From Dactylorhiza incarnata (lineage: Eukaryota; Streptophyta; Magnoliopsida; Asparagales; Orchidaceae), in assembly GCA_033032865.1 (NCBI GenBank), contig JAWHQI010000005.1, positions 7,588,001-7,652,000 on the forward strand: a DNA stretch of 64,000 bases. Direction: 5' to 3'. Every line of letters starts with the position of its first letter. The first letter of the stretch is position 1. This document shows positions 10,455 to 20,975 of the stretch, in pieces. The notes under the pieces were generated by a model that was not told the origin of the DNA, ran no database searches, and worked only from the letters and a program-made list of their open reading frames with translations. Made by a program: the position numbers and the translations under genes.

Positions 10455-11220
10455 TCCCTCGCGATTATAACCTCCACGGATTTTGGGCAGAAATCAGTAA
10501 CGACCCCAATCCATATTCGCCAAAAAAATCCAAGGGTAGTCATCTCCTCTCCCCGCCTTACGCTATCTCCACTACCTCCTCACTTTCACACTTTCCGCTC
10601 GCGGCGATAGCCATGGAGTGGTGACTCACGCGGACCTGTTATATTTATATAGCCTGCACGAATGGGTCCCCCACAATCTTGGTTCGGCGCTAGCGATGTT
10701 TTTTCGGCATCAGGCCGAAAATCGGAGGCTTAGTGCGCTACATGGAGGTTCGTTTGTTACTTATTTGGCCAAGCGTTTGGGCCTCTGGGATGCACTTCCT
10801 CCCATTGCTCCACTCCAAACGCCCGCGCCTATCACGTTCCAAAACCTCTGGGCCCTTGGTTTGATGTGTCGACGTGGCCGCGAGTACGAGGCCGTTCCTA
10901 GCGAAGTTGGTGGCGACCCGATCGATCTTGATTTCGAAGCTGATTCCGGTGGCGTTGCTCCAGCTCCGCAGTTTCCACAGCCGCCACAGCAGCATTTTCC
11001 CCCTGCGCCCGACTCCTCCACTTATTTCGATCAGCAGTTTGGGCGGTTCCACACTCGTTTGGATCAGATTCAGACCGAGCAGTTGTCCATGCACGCTCAT
11101 TTTGACACACGTTTTGATACCCTCGAGCAGCGCCATGCTTCCTCTATGAAGCATCTGCAACGGGAATTTGCTGATCTGCGTGCTTATTATCAGCAGGAGG
11201 ATGACGACGATGACGCTTAG
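10455..11220 (+). pseudogene. Athila ORF-1-like extra ORF, 5'-truncated (E1)
   Basis: Second copy of the 3' part of the gene at 17559-18769. It begins at PRDYNLHGFWAEIS and carries a one-base loss in a C run near 10550 compared with the E2 copy, which changes frame between HLLSP and the ALRYLHYLL-equivalent. From 10618 the frame is open to 11220 and includes a proline/glutamine-rich linker, a C-terminal helical region (RLDQIQTEQLS, LEQRHASS) and a run of aspartates at the end. The promoter and the N-terminal half are absent. Confidence 0.8.
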
Positions 11221-12784
11221 AGATGTTTATTTTTGGTCGTCTGCATCTTTTATTTTATGTACCGCACTTTTGTATTTATTTTTATTTCTCTTTTTATTAA
11301 TGCAAAAAAATATATAAAAAATGTTTTGCTTTTACTCTATGTTTTTCTTCAGGATTGCTCGGGTATTGATTTGTTCTACATCAGGGAAGTTTTCTCTCCT
11401 TTACTCGTACTTATTTCTAAAACATTGGGGACACTGTTTTCTTTTAAGTATGGGGTGGGGGATATTTCACACCGGTTTTATTGCAAAGCAACACCCAAAA
11501 TTTTTATTAAAAAAACAAAATAATAATAATATAGTTTTCTTAAATATTTCTATATTTACTTGTTTGCAAAATTCTTAGTAGATTTACTTTTACATAGTGT
11601 TGTAGGAAATTTTTATATACTTCATTAGATTTTGAATTTTGGAGTAAAATTGTTGAATCGTGCAGTGTTCTAGTTACGCGCGTTAGTAGGATCTCATGTC
11701 GAATTAACTATTCAGCATAAAATTAGATTTATGTTTTTCTAACTGCGTAAAAATATTTTTGTTTTACTTTTCCTTTGAATCTGGTAGAATCTAAAAATAC
11801 TTTAAGTGAGCATGTAGAAGTTTACTAGAGAAATATTACACAATTTGAACGGAAGGGTATTCTTTCTCAATGTCTAGAACTTGCCTCTAGCGACTCTCAA
11901 GACCTTTGCATAAGTTAAATTCATGAGCGTGAATATGATATAGGCATTTTATTGGCCCGTTTGAGCTTTTGCACCCGCACCTAACATTCTATCTTTGTTA
12001 AGCCACTTTGAGCCTATTACTTTATTTTTTTTGTTTCAGCTCCACCATGCTCTTCACCAAGGCCCAAAAAGCAACCTAATCACACACCTAAGTCTATGCT
12101 CGAAAATAAATATTTGAAAAGATTTTGTGAGTGTTGGGTGCCTTTTGTTATTTTAGTGGACATTTTTTTGTTTATGAAGGAAAACAATGATGATATAAAA
12201 ATTCAAAAGAAAAAAAGAAAAAAGGGGGAACAAAAAGATTGGGAATTGGCTATTATTTTTACAATGCTGCTTAGATTATTTTGTGCGAGCTCACTTTAGA
12301 TTTGAGTGTGACTAGCCGTCATATTTATCTTGTTTGTCCTCACCAAAAATAACCTAAGCCCGCATTTCAACCTACTTAAGTCCTATTGATTCATACTTAT
12401 GAGTTAAACTAGTGTCATGGCGAGAGTGTGAAAGGGCAAGCCTATGACCATCGTCATTGATGGATTTCTTTGGAGGCTATCCCGAACTTTGATTTTGTGT
12501 AATATTGATCTTAGTGAACACGCTACTCGCTCCCTAATTATCAATTTAGGATTTACCGGATTTTCCATTTAAAAGTAAAAACAATATGTTATAAAGCATT
12601 TTTGAAAATTATAAGCTAATCTTTATGCTGAATAGGTTCTTCTACTAGGATTTCTATACGCTTAGGCGCAAGACTTCGCATTTTTACTCCTTAGGTTCAA
12701 ATTTCTTTTATAGTATTTAAATTTTTCTACTCCTATGAAAAGTTGTTTGCTTGGGACTAGCAAACGGGTAAGTATGAGGGTATT
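11221..12784 (+). other. 3' untranslated region of E1 with conserved box
   Basis: Long AT-rich non-coding region from the extra ORF to the LTR. At 11421-11460 it has a box, AACATTGGGGACACTGTTTT followed by CTTTTAAGTATGGGG, which is also in E2 (about 18967-19005) and, on the minus strand, in element X (38733-38774). Similar boxes are common near the 3' ends of Athila-type elements. The polypurine tract GTATGAGGGTATT (about 12772-12784) directly precedes the LTR. No other gene is visible. Confidence 0.65.
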
Positions 12785-14385
12785 TGATAACTCTAATTTT
12801 ATCTTAGTTTTTATTTAGTTTTTAACTTAATAATCAGTCAATATATGTCTAAATTCTAAAAATAATCTCCCTAATTTATTTATTTCTCTTTCTCAGGTAA
12901 TTTGGGTTGCCAATAGCAATTTCAAGCTCATTAGAGTAAGCAGGAGAATATTTGGAGTATTTCTGCTGAAATCACAAAGTACACGCCCTAGGTCACGGGC
13001 GTGACTAAGGGCGTGACACCATGTCACGGCCGCGAACCAGCCACACTGTATTCCAGTTGAAGAAGTCTGCCGCCAAGTCAGATTAAAATTACACGCCCTC
13101 TGTCATGGGCGTGACCTCAATTTCACGGGCGTGACTCGCCCGGAATGCGTTCAATGCAGCCAGCAATCAATTCCCGCAGTGTCCAGCTTATACGCCCTCG
13201 GTCACGGACGTGACTGAGGCCGTGACTCTTCCGCAACCGCCAGATTAACTCAGTTCGCGACGTTTCCCGCCGTTTCCAGACCCGGTCAAGACACGCCCTA
13301 GGTCACGGGCGTGACAAAGGCCGTGACCCGCCATGCAATTGATTTATGGCTGTTTCTCTTCCCCAACGTTCCCGGGCTTTCAAGACAGCAATTACGCAGA
13401 TTACACGCCCTTGGTCACGGGCGTGACCAAGGGCGTGACTCTCCGATTTTTCAACTATAAAAGACAGCAATCCCCAGAAGTCAAGGAGTTCGATTTTGGA
13501 GTTTATTTACAGCTTTAGTTTACTATTTTTGTTGTTCTAGCTAATTTTTCTCCAAGTTGTAATTTTTTATTATTGCAATTTCAATTCAAGTATTCTAGTT
13601 TTTAATCATGTCTTTTTCCTCTTCTACTTGTATTCCCATTACTATGATGAGTAGCTAAATTTCCTTTAGCACTTGGTCATGATGAACTTTGGAATGAAAT
13701 AAAATATGTTTTGAATTTTTCTAATTAGCCAACTCTCGTATTGTTTATCTTCGATTTATCTTTGAATTACTTTGTTTTGATTTCATATGTCCGGAATATG
13801 ACTTTCAATCTAAGATTCGTTTGCTAGTGATCGAGAGATTCATGCGAACGAGGAGATCACTCAAAGATAAAAAGAGTTGTATGCATTCCTCGAGAGAGGG
13901 TGACACAAATCTTTCGGATTGGAGTCAAATCCAATAGTGGGGTTCACCGCTTAAAGCAAGCTTAGGGGTTTCGACTGGCCGAGGGGTCTTAATCGATCAA
14001 CCTAAGGTTAGGTGGTAGTTCTCTCGAGAGAGGCTCTACCATATTTTGGGAACCTCCACGGTCGAAGATATTTCAATAAGAGTTTGCGGTTTCATCTTTT
14101 ATAAAATTATATTTTATTCCAAAGAGATTCAAGACCAAGTGCTAATCCTTTAAATCATAATTTTTCTTCGTAGTTAATTTTCTCCAAATCATTTTTCCAA
14201 AACAAACCCAACTTTCGATCGATAAAATAATAGCTCTTCTTTTTGAGTAGAAGTACTCAACAAGCCCGGAAAAATTCGACACTTGATTTTCTAAATCCTA
14301 TACTATAAAGCGATAGGTACACTTGCCTTATCGAATTATACGTGGATAATATTCTAATTTTACGCAGCGCGAATTTATTCCATCA
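12785..14385 (+). repeat. Athila-type LTR shared by E1 and E2 (1,601 bp)
   Basis: Starts TGATAACTC after a polypurine tract and ends CCATCA directly before the AGTTTTTGGCGCC primer-binding region. It works as 3' LTR for E1 and 5' LTR for E2. It holds the word cluster 12976-13440 and a TATA box at 13456-13463. Confidence 0.85.
12976..13463 (+). promoter_or_regulatory. E word cluster and TATA box in the LTR
   Basis: About five clusters built from ACGCCC, GGTCACGGGCGTGAC and AGGGCGTGAC. The last (13405-13436) is a perfect inverted repeat with 15-base arms, ACGCCCTTGGTCACG and its complement, around a GG centre. Fifteen bases after the last word comes TATAAAAG (13456-13463), the likely core promoter of the LTR. 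Confidence 0.8.
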
Positions 14386-14391
14386 AGTTTT

Positions 14392-14409
14392 TGGCGCCGT
14401 TGCCGGGGA
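14392..14409 (+). promoter_or_regulatory. Primer-binding site (tRNA-Asp type) of E2
   Basis: TGGCGCCGTTGCCGGGGA, six bases after the LTR end. It is complementary to the 3' end of plant tRNA-Asp and is the usual minus-strand primer site of Athila-type elements. Confidence 0.85.
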
Positions 14410-14492
14410 ACTATTGTTGATATTTTGAAAGCTTAGTTCTATTAATTTTATCATTTTTTTCTCTCTCTCTTTCCTACTTTTTTTTTTGGTGT

Positions 14493-16072
14493 ATGACCCG
14501 AAGGAATCCGTCCGATCTTCTTGAATTGGATCCTAAAATCGAGCAAACCATTCGGCGACACTTAAGATTTCAAGGACCAAATTCTCAAGATCTGATCGAG
14601 GAGTCTGTAGATGACACTTCTCCTTCTTCTTCTACTTCTTCCTCCTCTTCTTCTGATATGGGTGATCCAAACCCGGATGAGGCCGCGCAGCGGACTATGT
14701 CCTATTATGCACGACCTAATCTGGAAGATACCCAATCTAGTATTGTCCGCCCCGCTATAGCGAACAATAACTTTGAGTTGAAGTCAAGCATCATTCAAAT
14801 GGTACAACATTATGTACAATTTGATGGGCTACAAGACGAGGACCCCAACGCGCATATTTTTAGTTTTCTAGAAATATGCGATACTTTCAAAATTAATGGG
14901 GTATCCGATGACGCAATAAGGCTTCAGGTTTTTCCTTTCACCTTGCGCAATAAGGCTAAGCAGTGGCTGAATTCTCTTCCGAGAGGATCTATCACCACAT
15001 GGGCTCAAATGACGGAACAGTTTCTCACGAAATATTTTCCGCCCGCTAAATCAGCCCAATTGCGTAAGGATATCATTTCTTTCTCCCAAGTTGAATTAGA
15101 AACGCTTTATGATACTTGGGAGCGGTTTAATGAACAGTTGCGCCGATGCCCCCATCATACAATCTCCGATTGGTTACAGATTCAGACCTTCTACAATGGT
15201 CTCAATCTCCAAACACGTCAAATAATTGACGCCGCCGCCGGTGGTACTCTAAATAACAAAACACCGGCGGCTGCGCAAGAGCTTATTGAGGGGATGGCCA
15301 TGAACACTTATCAATGGAGTACACCCAGGTCTCGCTCAAATAAACTGGGTTGTATGAAATTGATTCAATTACTAATTTGTCTCTACAGGTTGAGCTACGT
15401 AGCAAGAAACTAGAAAGGATGACTGCTCCCTCTTCTACACCTACCTGGGAGCCTAATCAAAATGCGGCGGAGCATGTGGATTACATGGGTAATCCGAACC
15501 GGCCGCCCTTCAATCCGAGGAACAATCAATACGGCAACACATACCACCCAGATTGGAGGAACCACCCCAATTTATCATGGGGTAATCAAGGTAACACGGG
15601 TAATGCTCCCCTTGCTCCTCCAAATTCATCTCTTCTACCGCAAGCCCCTAAACCGCCTTCTCTCGAGGAAGTGGTTAATAAATATATTTCTAAAAATGAT
15701 GCGGATGTCCGCAATTTACAAGGGTCGTTGCGGAATTTGGAGAATCAAGTGGGGCAACTTTTAAAAATGGTTACCGATCAGCCGAAAAGAACACCGCCGA
15801 CAACTTCAAATGTCTTGGCGGTGACCTTTGCGGATGATTCGGACACCGATCTTGAAGAGGAAATTTCACCTACCCCATCATCTCTTCCTCTTCCAGAATT
15901 TCAACCTCGTCTTCCTTATCCCGCTGGTTTGATCGAGCGGGCTAATAATATTAATTCTAATTTTAAAATTACATGCACTATAGGAACTACCCGTTTTTCA
16001 AACGCTTTCGCCAATCTGGGCGCTAGTGTTAATATTATCCCCTATAGCTTAGCCCAAAAATTACAATTATGA
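14493..16072 (+). pseudogene. gag: Athila-type gag, frameshifted
   Basis: ATG at 14493 opens a capsid protein with a serine-rich N-terminus, the retrotransposon-gag domain (NAHIFSFLEICDTFKINGVS, LRNKAKQWLNSL, WAQMTEQFLTKYFPPAK) and the conserved LIEGMAMN block. Near 15345 the frame changes; it resumes in another frame (MYEIDSITNLSLQVE, then an N/P-rich region, then a coiled-coil-like LRNLENQVGQLLKM) and runs into protease. A TGA at 16070-16072 falls where a glycine codon would be expected. At roughly 525 codons before protease, the size is normal for Athila gag. Confidence 0.85.
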
Positions 16073-16300
16073 GAACCTACCCCCACCGACATCAAATTAC
16101 AATTGGTCGATCGCTCCGTGAAGACACCTTTAGGGGTGATTCATGATGTGCCAGTTGAGGTTGGCGAGTATACTTTACCGGTAGACTTCGTTATCCTTGA
16201 TATGGAAGAAGACACCGGGATACCTCTTATCCTTGGTCGTCCCTTATTGGCCACTACGCGAGCAATATTTGATGTTTGTGAGGGCATTCTTCTCCTCTGA
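15960..16300 (+). pseudogene. Athila-type aspartic protease, inactive
   Basis: Retropepsin-like segment downstream of gag: TRFSNAFANLGASVNIIP, then, after the TGA at 16070-16072, VDFVILDMEEDT and IPLILGRPLLATTRA, all hallmarks of the family. The catalytic DLGAS aspartate is replaced by asparagine (AAT at 16013-16015, one base from GAT), so the enzyme would be dead even without the stop. A second stop follows at 16298-16300. No RT sequence follows. Confidence 0.8.
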
Positions 16301-16417
16301 ATGGGGTATGAGAATATTTTAATTCATGCAACAAATTCACCTACCTTGCATCTCTCAAAGCCGTTATCATCATTTGATGATAAATTTAGAACAAGGTAAA
16401 GACCGGCACGCCACTAT

Positions 16418-16466
16418 GGTCGAGCTCAACGACCGTAACCAAAACACTCTTGGGAGGCAACCCATG
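16418..16466 (+). other. Conserved post-pol box
   Basis: Contains GTCGAGCTCAACGACCGTAA and CTTGGGAGGCAACCCA. From memory, boxes of this kind are found just after pol in many plant Athila/Tat-type elements. Here it follows protease by about 120 bases, so RT, RNase H and integrase appear to have been removed between the two. Confidence 0.55.
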
Positions 16467-16904
16467 TTTTTATTTTTCGCTCTTAAAACATGTCTAAAAA
16501 AAGATTTTATATTAAGAATTTTTTTTATGTTTTTCTTTTTAAAATTTTAAATTTACAAAAACATATGAAAATATAAAAATGAATCACAAAAAATATATAT
16601 TTTTATAAAAAAAAAATAAAAAAAATAAGAGTTTTTTTTCGTTTTTCTTATTGTTTTTATCAAAAAAAATCATGTTATTTTTTTTTGTTACTAACAATTT
16701 TGCAGGTTTGGAGGAGATTTGCGAGATAACGGACACTCGCACTTAAGCATAAAACCCCGCTCTCCAAGTCGGTACTTTATTATTAGTATTTTTCTTTTTA
16801 TTTTATTACCTTGTTTTTGTTTTTATTTTTGTTTTCTTTAAAAAAAAGATAAAAATTTACAAAACCAAAATATATATATATGTTTCTGAAAAAATGTGTG
16901 TTAC
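16467..16904 (+). other. AT-rich spacer of E2
   Basis: Very AT-rich sequence with many A and T runs between the post-pol box and the second word cluster. I see nothing coding. A short purine/pyrimidine segment near 16700-16770 is more mixed but unrecognised. Confidence 0.5.
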
Positions 16905-17465
16905 ACGGTCTTAGTCACGGCCTCAGTCGCGGCCGTGACCAGGGCGTCGCGCATTTCGATTCGTTTTCCTGGCGAGTTTTTCGACGAGTTGCTCTCCATT
17001 CCGTCTTCCGTAAAAGTCACGGGCATGACCAAGCTTGGGCACGAGCGTGACATTAACGGAAGACCATTTTCGCCTAACCCGACGCTCACGGGTCACACTC
17101 ATGACTTTCGAAGGTCACGGCCGTGACTTATCCAGCTGGCGCAATGCCTCCACCGCAGCCGGTCAAAGATTCCATTTGACTGTCACGCCCGTGACAGCCA
17201 AGTCACGCCCATGGTCACGGGCGTGACCCTGAACGGTGACATCTCGTGAACCGATTTTTGACCAGCGCGCATTGGATCTCCTGTCCTCCTGATTACGCCA
17301 GTTACAAGCCCTCGGTCACGGGCGTGACCGAGGGCGTGGCATGCCAAAATTCCGCTTTTTGACCGGTCAAGCCTCGGATTCCTCCCTCACGCCAGCTTTT
17401 ACCTGTCGCCCCTTACACGCGCCCGTGACCGAGGGCGTGACCCCAATTTTTTTTCCTATTTAAAG
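16905..17465 (+). promoter_or_regulatory. Internal promoter of the E2 extra ORF
   Basis: A second cluster of the E words (GTCACGGCCGTGACC, GGTCACGGGCGTGACC, GAGGGCGTGACC and variants) runs from about 16905 to 17442. TATTTAAAG lies at 17457-17465, 14 bases after the last word, and a pyrimidine-rich leader follows to the ATG at 17559. The geometry nearly matches the LTR promoter (15 bases). It implies a separate transcript for the extra ORF. Confidence 0.7.
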
Positions 17466-17558
17466 CCCCCTTCCCTCTCTCTTTTCTCTACACCTTGTCC
17501 CACATCTCTCCCTTCTTTTCTTTCTTCTTTGGCCGAATTCTTCATCTCTTCCTTCCAA

Positions 17559-18769
17559 ATGGCCACCCGCCGTCGCAACCACGTCGTTGGCGAGTCCTCC
17601 TCTTCACTCCCCGATGACTCTTTTGATGCGGAGGCTATGCTCAATTTTCCTCATCCCACTCATCAAGAACGGAGTTACCGCCTCCGTGGGAAAGAATTTG
17701 GAGTTTTTCACGTCATCGATTGGAATGTTCTCACCACCCTCGGGCAGGCCAACACGGTGCGAGATTTCCTCACTACTCCGGGTGGGCTCCTTTCTTCTCC
17801 ATTTCGGAGTCGGCGTACTACGAGCTGACGGTGGAGTTTTTCTCTTCGTTTGATTTCCACTGGGCCGGGGGCGACAACGTGCTTGAATTCCGAATGGGCG
17901 GACTTTTGTGAACCCTTCCTTTGCGTCAGTTCAACGTTCTCATGGGCTTCAGCGACGAGGCTTTCACCCTTACGGAGGCCTACACCGCTCTCCCCCTCGA
18001 TTTCCCTCGCGATTATAACCTCCACAGATTTTGGGCAGAAATCAGTAACGACCCCAATCCATATTCGCCAAAAAAATCCAAGGGTAGTCATCTCCTCTCC
18101 CCCGCCTTACGCTATCTCCACTACCTCCTCACTTTCACACTTTCCGCTCGCGGCGATAGCCACGGAGTGGTGACTCGCGCTGACCTGTTATATTTATATA
18201 GCCTGCACGAACGGGTCCCCCTCAATCTTGGTTCGGCGCTAGCGATGTTTTTTCGGCATCAGGCCGAAAATCGGAGGCTTAGTGCGCTACATGGAGGTTC
18301 ATTTGTTACTTATTTGGCCAAGCGTTTGGGCCTCTGGGATGCACTTCCTCCCATTGCTCCACTCCAAACGCCCGCGTCTATCACATTCCAAAACCTCCGG
18401 GCCCTTGGTTTGATGCGTCGGCGTGGCCGCGAGTACGAGGTCGTTCCTAGCGAAGTTGGTGGCGACCCGATCGATCTTGATTTCGAAGCTGATTCCGGTG
18501 GCGTTGCTCCAGCTCCGCAGTTTCCACAGCCGCCACAGCAGCATTTTCCCCCTGCGCCCGACTCCTCCACTTATTTCGATCAGCAGTTTGGGTGGATCCA
18601 CACTCGTTTGGATCAGATTCAGATCGAGCAGCTGTCCATGCGCGCTCATTTTGACACACATTTTGATACCCTCGAGCAGCGCCATGCTTCCTCTACGGAG
18701 CATCTGCAGCGGGAATTTGCTGATCTGCGTGCTTATTATCAGCAGGAGGATGACGACGATGACGCTTAG
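17559..18769 (+). pseudogene. Athila ORF-1-like extra ORF of E2
   Basis: ATG at 17559 (MATRRRNHVVGESSSS) starts a protein with the layout of the Arabidopsis retrotransposon ORF-1 (Athila) family: RLRGKEFGVFHVIDWN, a block YYELTVEFFSSF, FRMGGLL, LRQFNVLMGFSDEAF, a helical region (LRYLHYLLTFTLSARGDSH), LYSLHERVPLNLGSALAMFF and GGSFVTYLAKRLGL, then a P/Q-rich linker, a coiled-coil-like end and an aspartate run. It is broken by a frame change near 17780 and a TGA at 17909-17911. In Athila this position is called env-like, but I see no clear membrane segment. About 400 codons. Its cellular role is unknown. Confidence 0.75.
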
Positions 18770-20333
18770 AGATTTTTATTTTTGGTCGTCTGTATCTTTT
18801 ATTTTATGTACCGCACTTTTGTATTTATTTTTATCTCTTTTATTAATGCAAAAAATATATAAAAAATGTTTTGCTTTTACTCTATGTTTTTCTTCAGGAT
18901 TACTCGGGTATTGATTTATTCTTCATCGGGGAAGTTTTCTCTCATTTACTCGTACTTATTTCTAAAATATTGGGGACACTGTTTTCTTTTAAGTATGAGG
19001 GGGTGGGTATTTCACACCGGTTTTATTGCAAAGCAACACCCAAAAATTTTATTAAAAAACAAAATAATAATAATATAGTTTTCTTAAATATTTATATATT
19101 TACTGGTTTGCAAAATTCTTAGTAGATTTACTTTTACACAGTGTTGTAGGAAATTTTTATATACTTCATTAGATTTTGAATTTTGGAGTAAAATTGTTGA
19201 CTCGTGCAGTGTTCTAGTTACGCGCGTTAGTAGGATCTCATGTCGAATTAACTATTCAGCATAAAATTAGATTTATGTTTTTCTAACTGCGTAAAAATAT
19301 TTTTGTTTTACTTTTCCTTTGAATCTGGTAGAATCTAAAAATACTTTATGTGAGCATGTAAAAGTTTACTAGAGAAATATTACACAATTTGAACGAAAGG
19401 GTATTCTTTCTCGATGTCTAGAACTTGCATTTAGCGACTCTCAAGACATTTGCATAAGTTAAATTCATGAGCACGAATATGATATAGGCATTTTATTGGC
19501 CTGTTTGAGCTTTTGCACCCGCACCTAACATTCTATCTTTGCTAAGCCACTTTGAGCCTGTTACTTTATTTTTTTGTTTCAGCTCCATCATGCTCTTCAC
19601 CAAGGCCCAAAAAGCAACCTAATCACACACCTAAGTCTATGCTCGAAAATAATTATTTGAAAAGATTTTGTGAGTGTTGGATGCCTTTTGTTATTTTAGT
19701 GGACATTTTTTTTGTTTATGAAGGAAAACAATGATGATATAAAAATTCAAAAGAAAAAAAAAAAGAAAAAAAGGGGGAACAAAAAGATTGGGAATTGGCT
19801 ATTATTTTTACAATGCTACTTAGATTATTTTGTGCGAGCTCACTTTAGGTTTGGGTGTGACTAGCCGTCATGTTTACCTTGTTTGTCCTCACCAAAAATA
19901 ACCTAAGCCCACATTTCAACCTACTTAAGTCCTATTGATTCATACTTATGAGTTAAACTAGTGTCGTGGCGAGAGTGTGAAAGGGCAAGCCTATGGTCAT
20001 CGTCATTGATGGATTTCTTTGGAGGCTATCCCGAACTTTGATTTTGTGTAATATTGATCTTAGTGAACACGCTACCCGCTCCCTAATTATCATTTTAGGA
20101 TTTACCGGATTTTCAATTTAAAAGTAAAAACAATATGTTATAACGCTTTTTTGAAAATTATAAGCTAATCTTTATGCTGAATAGGTTCTTCTACTAGGAT
20201 TTCTATACGCTTAGGCGCAAGACTTCGCATTTTTACTCCTTAGGTTCAAATTTCTTTTCTAGTATTTAAATTTTTCTACTCCTATGAAAAGTTGTTTGCT
20301 CGGGACTAGCAAACGGTTAAGTATGGGGGTATT
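18770..20333 (+). other. 3' untranslated region of E2
   Basis: Near-copy of 11221-12784. Holds the conserved box at about 18967-19005 and the polypurine tract GTATGGGGGTATT (about 20321-20333) directly before the LTR. No gene recognised. Confidence 0.65.
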
Positions 20334-20975
20334 TGATAACTCTAATTTTATCTTAGTTTTTATTTAGTTTTTAATTTAATAATTAGTCAATATATGTCTA
20401 AATTCTAAAAATAATCTCCCTAATTTATTTATTTCTCTTTTTCAGGTAATTTGGGCTGCCAATAGCAATTTCAAGCTCATTAGAGTAAGCAGGAGAATAT
20501 TTGGAGTATTTCTGCTAAAATCACAAAGTACACGCCCTAGGTCACGGGCGTGACTAAGGGCGTGACACCATGTCACGGTCGTGAACCAGCCCCGTCGTAT
20601 TCCAGTTGAAGAAGTCAGCCGCCACGTCAGATTAAAATTACACGCCCTCTGTCACGGGCGTGACGGAGGGCGTGACCTCAATTTCACGGGCGTGACTCGC
20701 CAGGAATGTGTTCGATGCAGCCAGCAATCAATTCCCGCCGTTTCCAGCTTACACGCCCTCGATCACGGGCGTGACTGAGTCCGTGACTCTTCCGCAACCG
20801 CCAGATTAACTCAGTTCGCGATGTTTCCCGCTGTTTCCAGACCCGGTCAAGGCACGCCCTAGGTCACGGGCGTGACAAAGGCCGTGACCCGCCATGCAAT
20901 TGATTTCTGGCGGTTTCTCTTCCCCAATGTTCCCGGGCTTTCAAGACAGCAATTACGCAGCTTACACGCCCTTGG
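20334..20975 (+). repeat. 3' LTR of E2, broken
   Basis: First about 640 bp of the Athila-type LTR (starts TGATAACTC), closely matching 12785-13419, including the word cluster from about 20530. It stops after ACGCCCTTGG at 20975, inside the last palindromic word, where the intact LTR continues TCACGGGCG. TATA box and the LTR 3' part are missing. Confidence 0.85.

Larger units (their letters stand above)
10455..12784 (+). mobile_element. E1: 3' interior fragment of an Athila-type element
   Basis: Matches 18003-20333 over its whole length at high identity, with nearly equal length. It comprises the 3' part of the extra ORF, the 3' untranslated region and the polypurine tract, and joins the LTR at 12785. 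Its left end abuts integrase of element D at 10454/10455 with no LTR, so it is a rearrangement junction rather than an insertion end. Confidence 0.85.
12785..20975 (+). mobile_element. E2: Athila-type element lacking RT and integrase
   Basis: 5' LTR (12785-14385), PBS, gag and protease remnants (14493-16300), a conserved post-pol box (16418-16466), an AT-rich spacer, a second word cluster and TATA box, the extra ORF (17559-18769), a 3' untranslated region, and a 3' LTR broken at 20975. No RT, RNase H or integrase sequence lies between protease and the post-pol box, so it is a non-autonomous deletion form, similar to the TR-GAG class. Confidence 0.85.
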
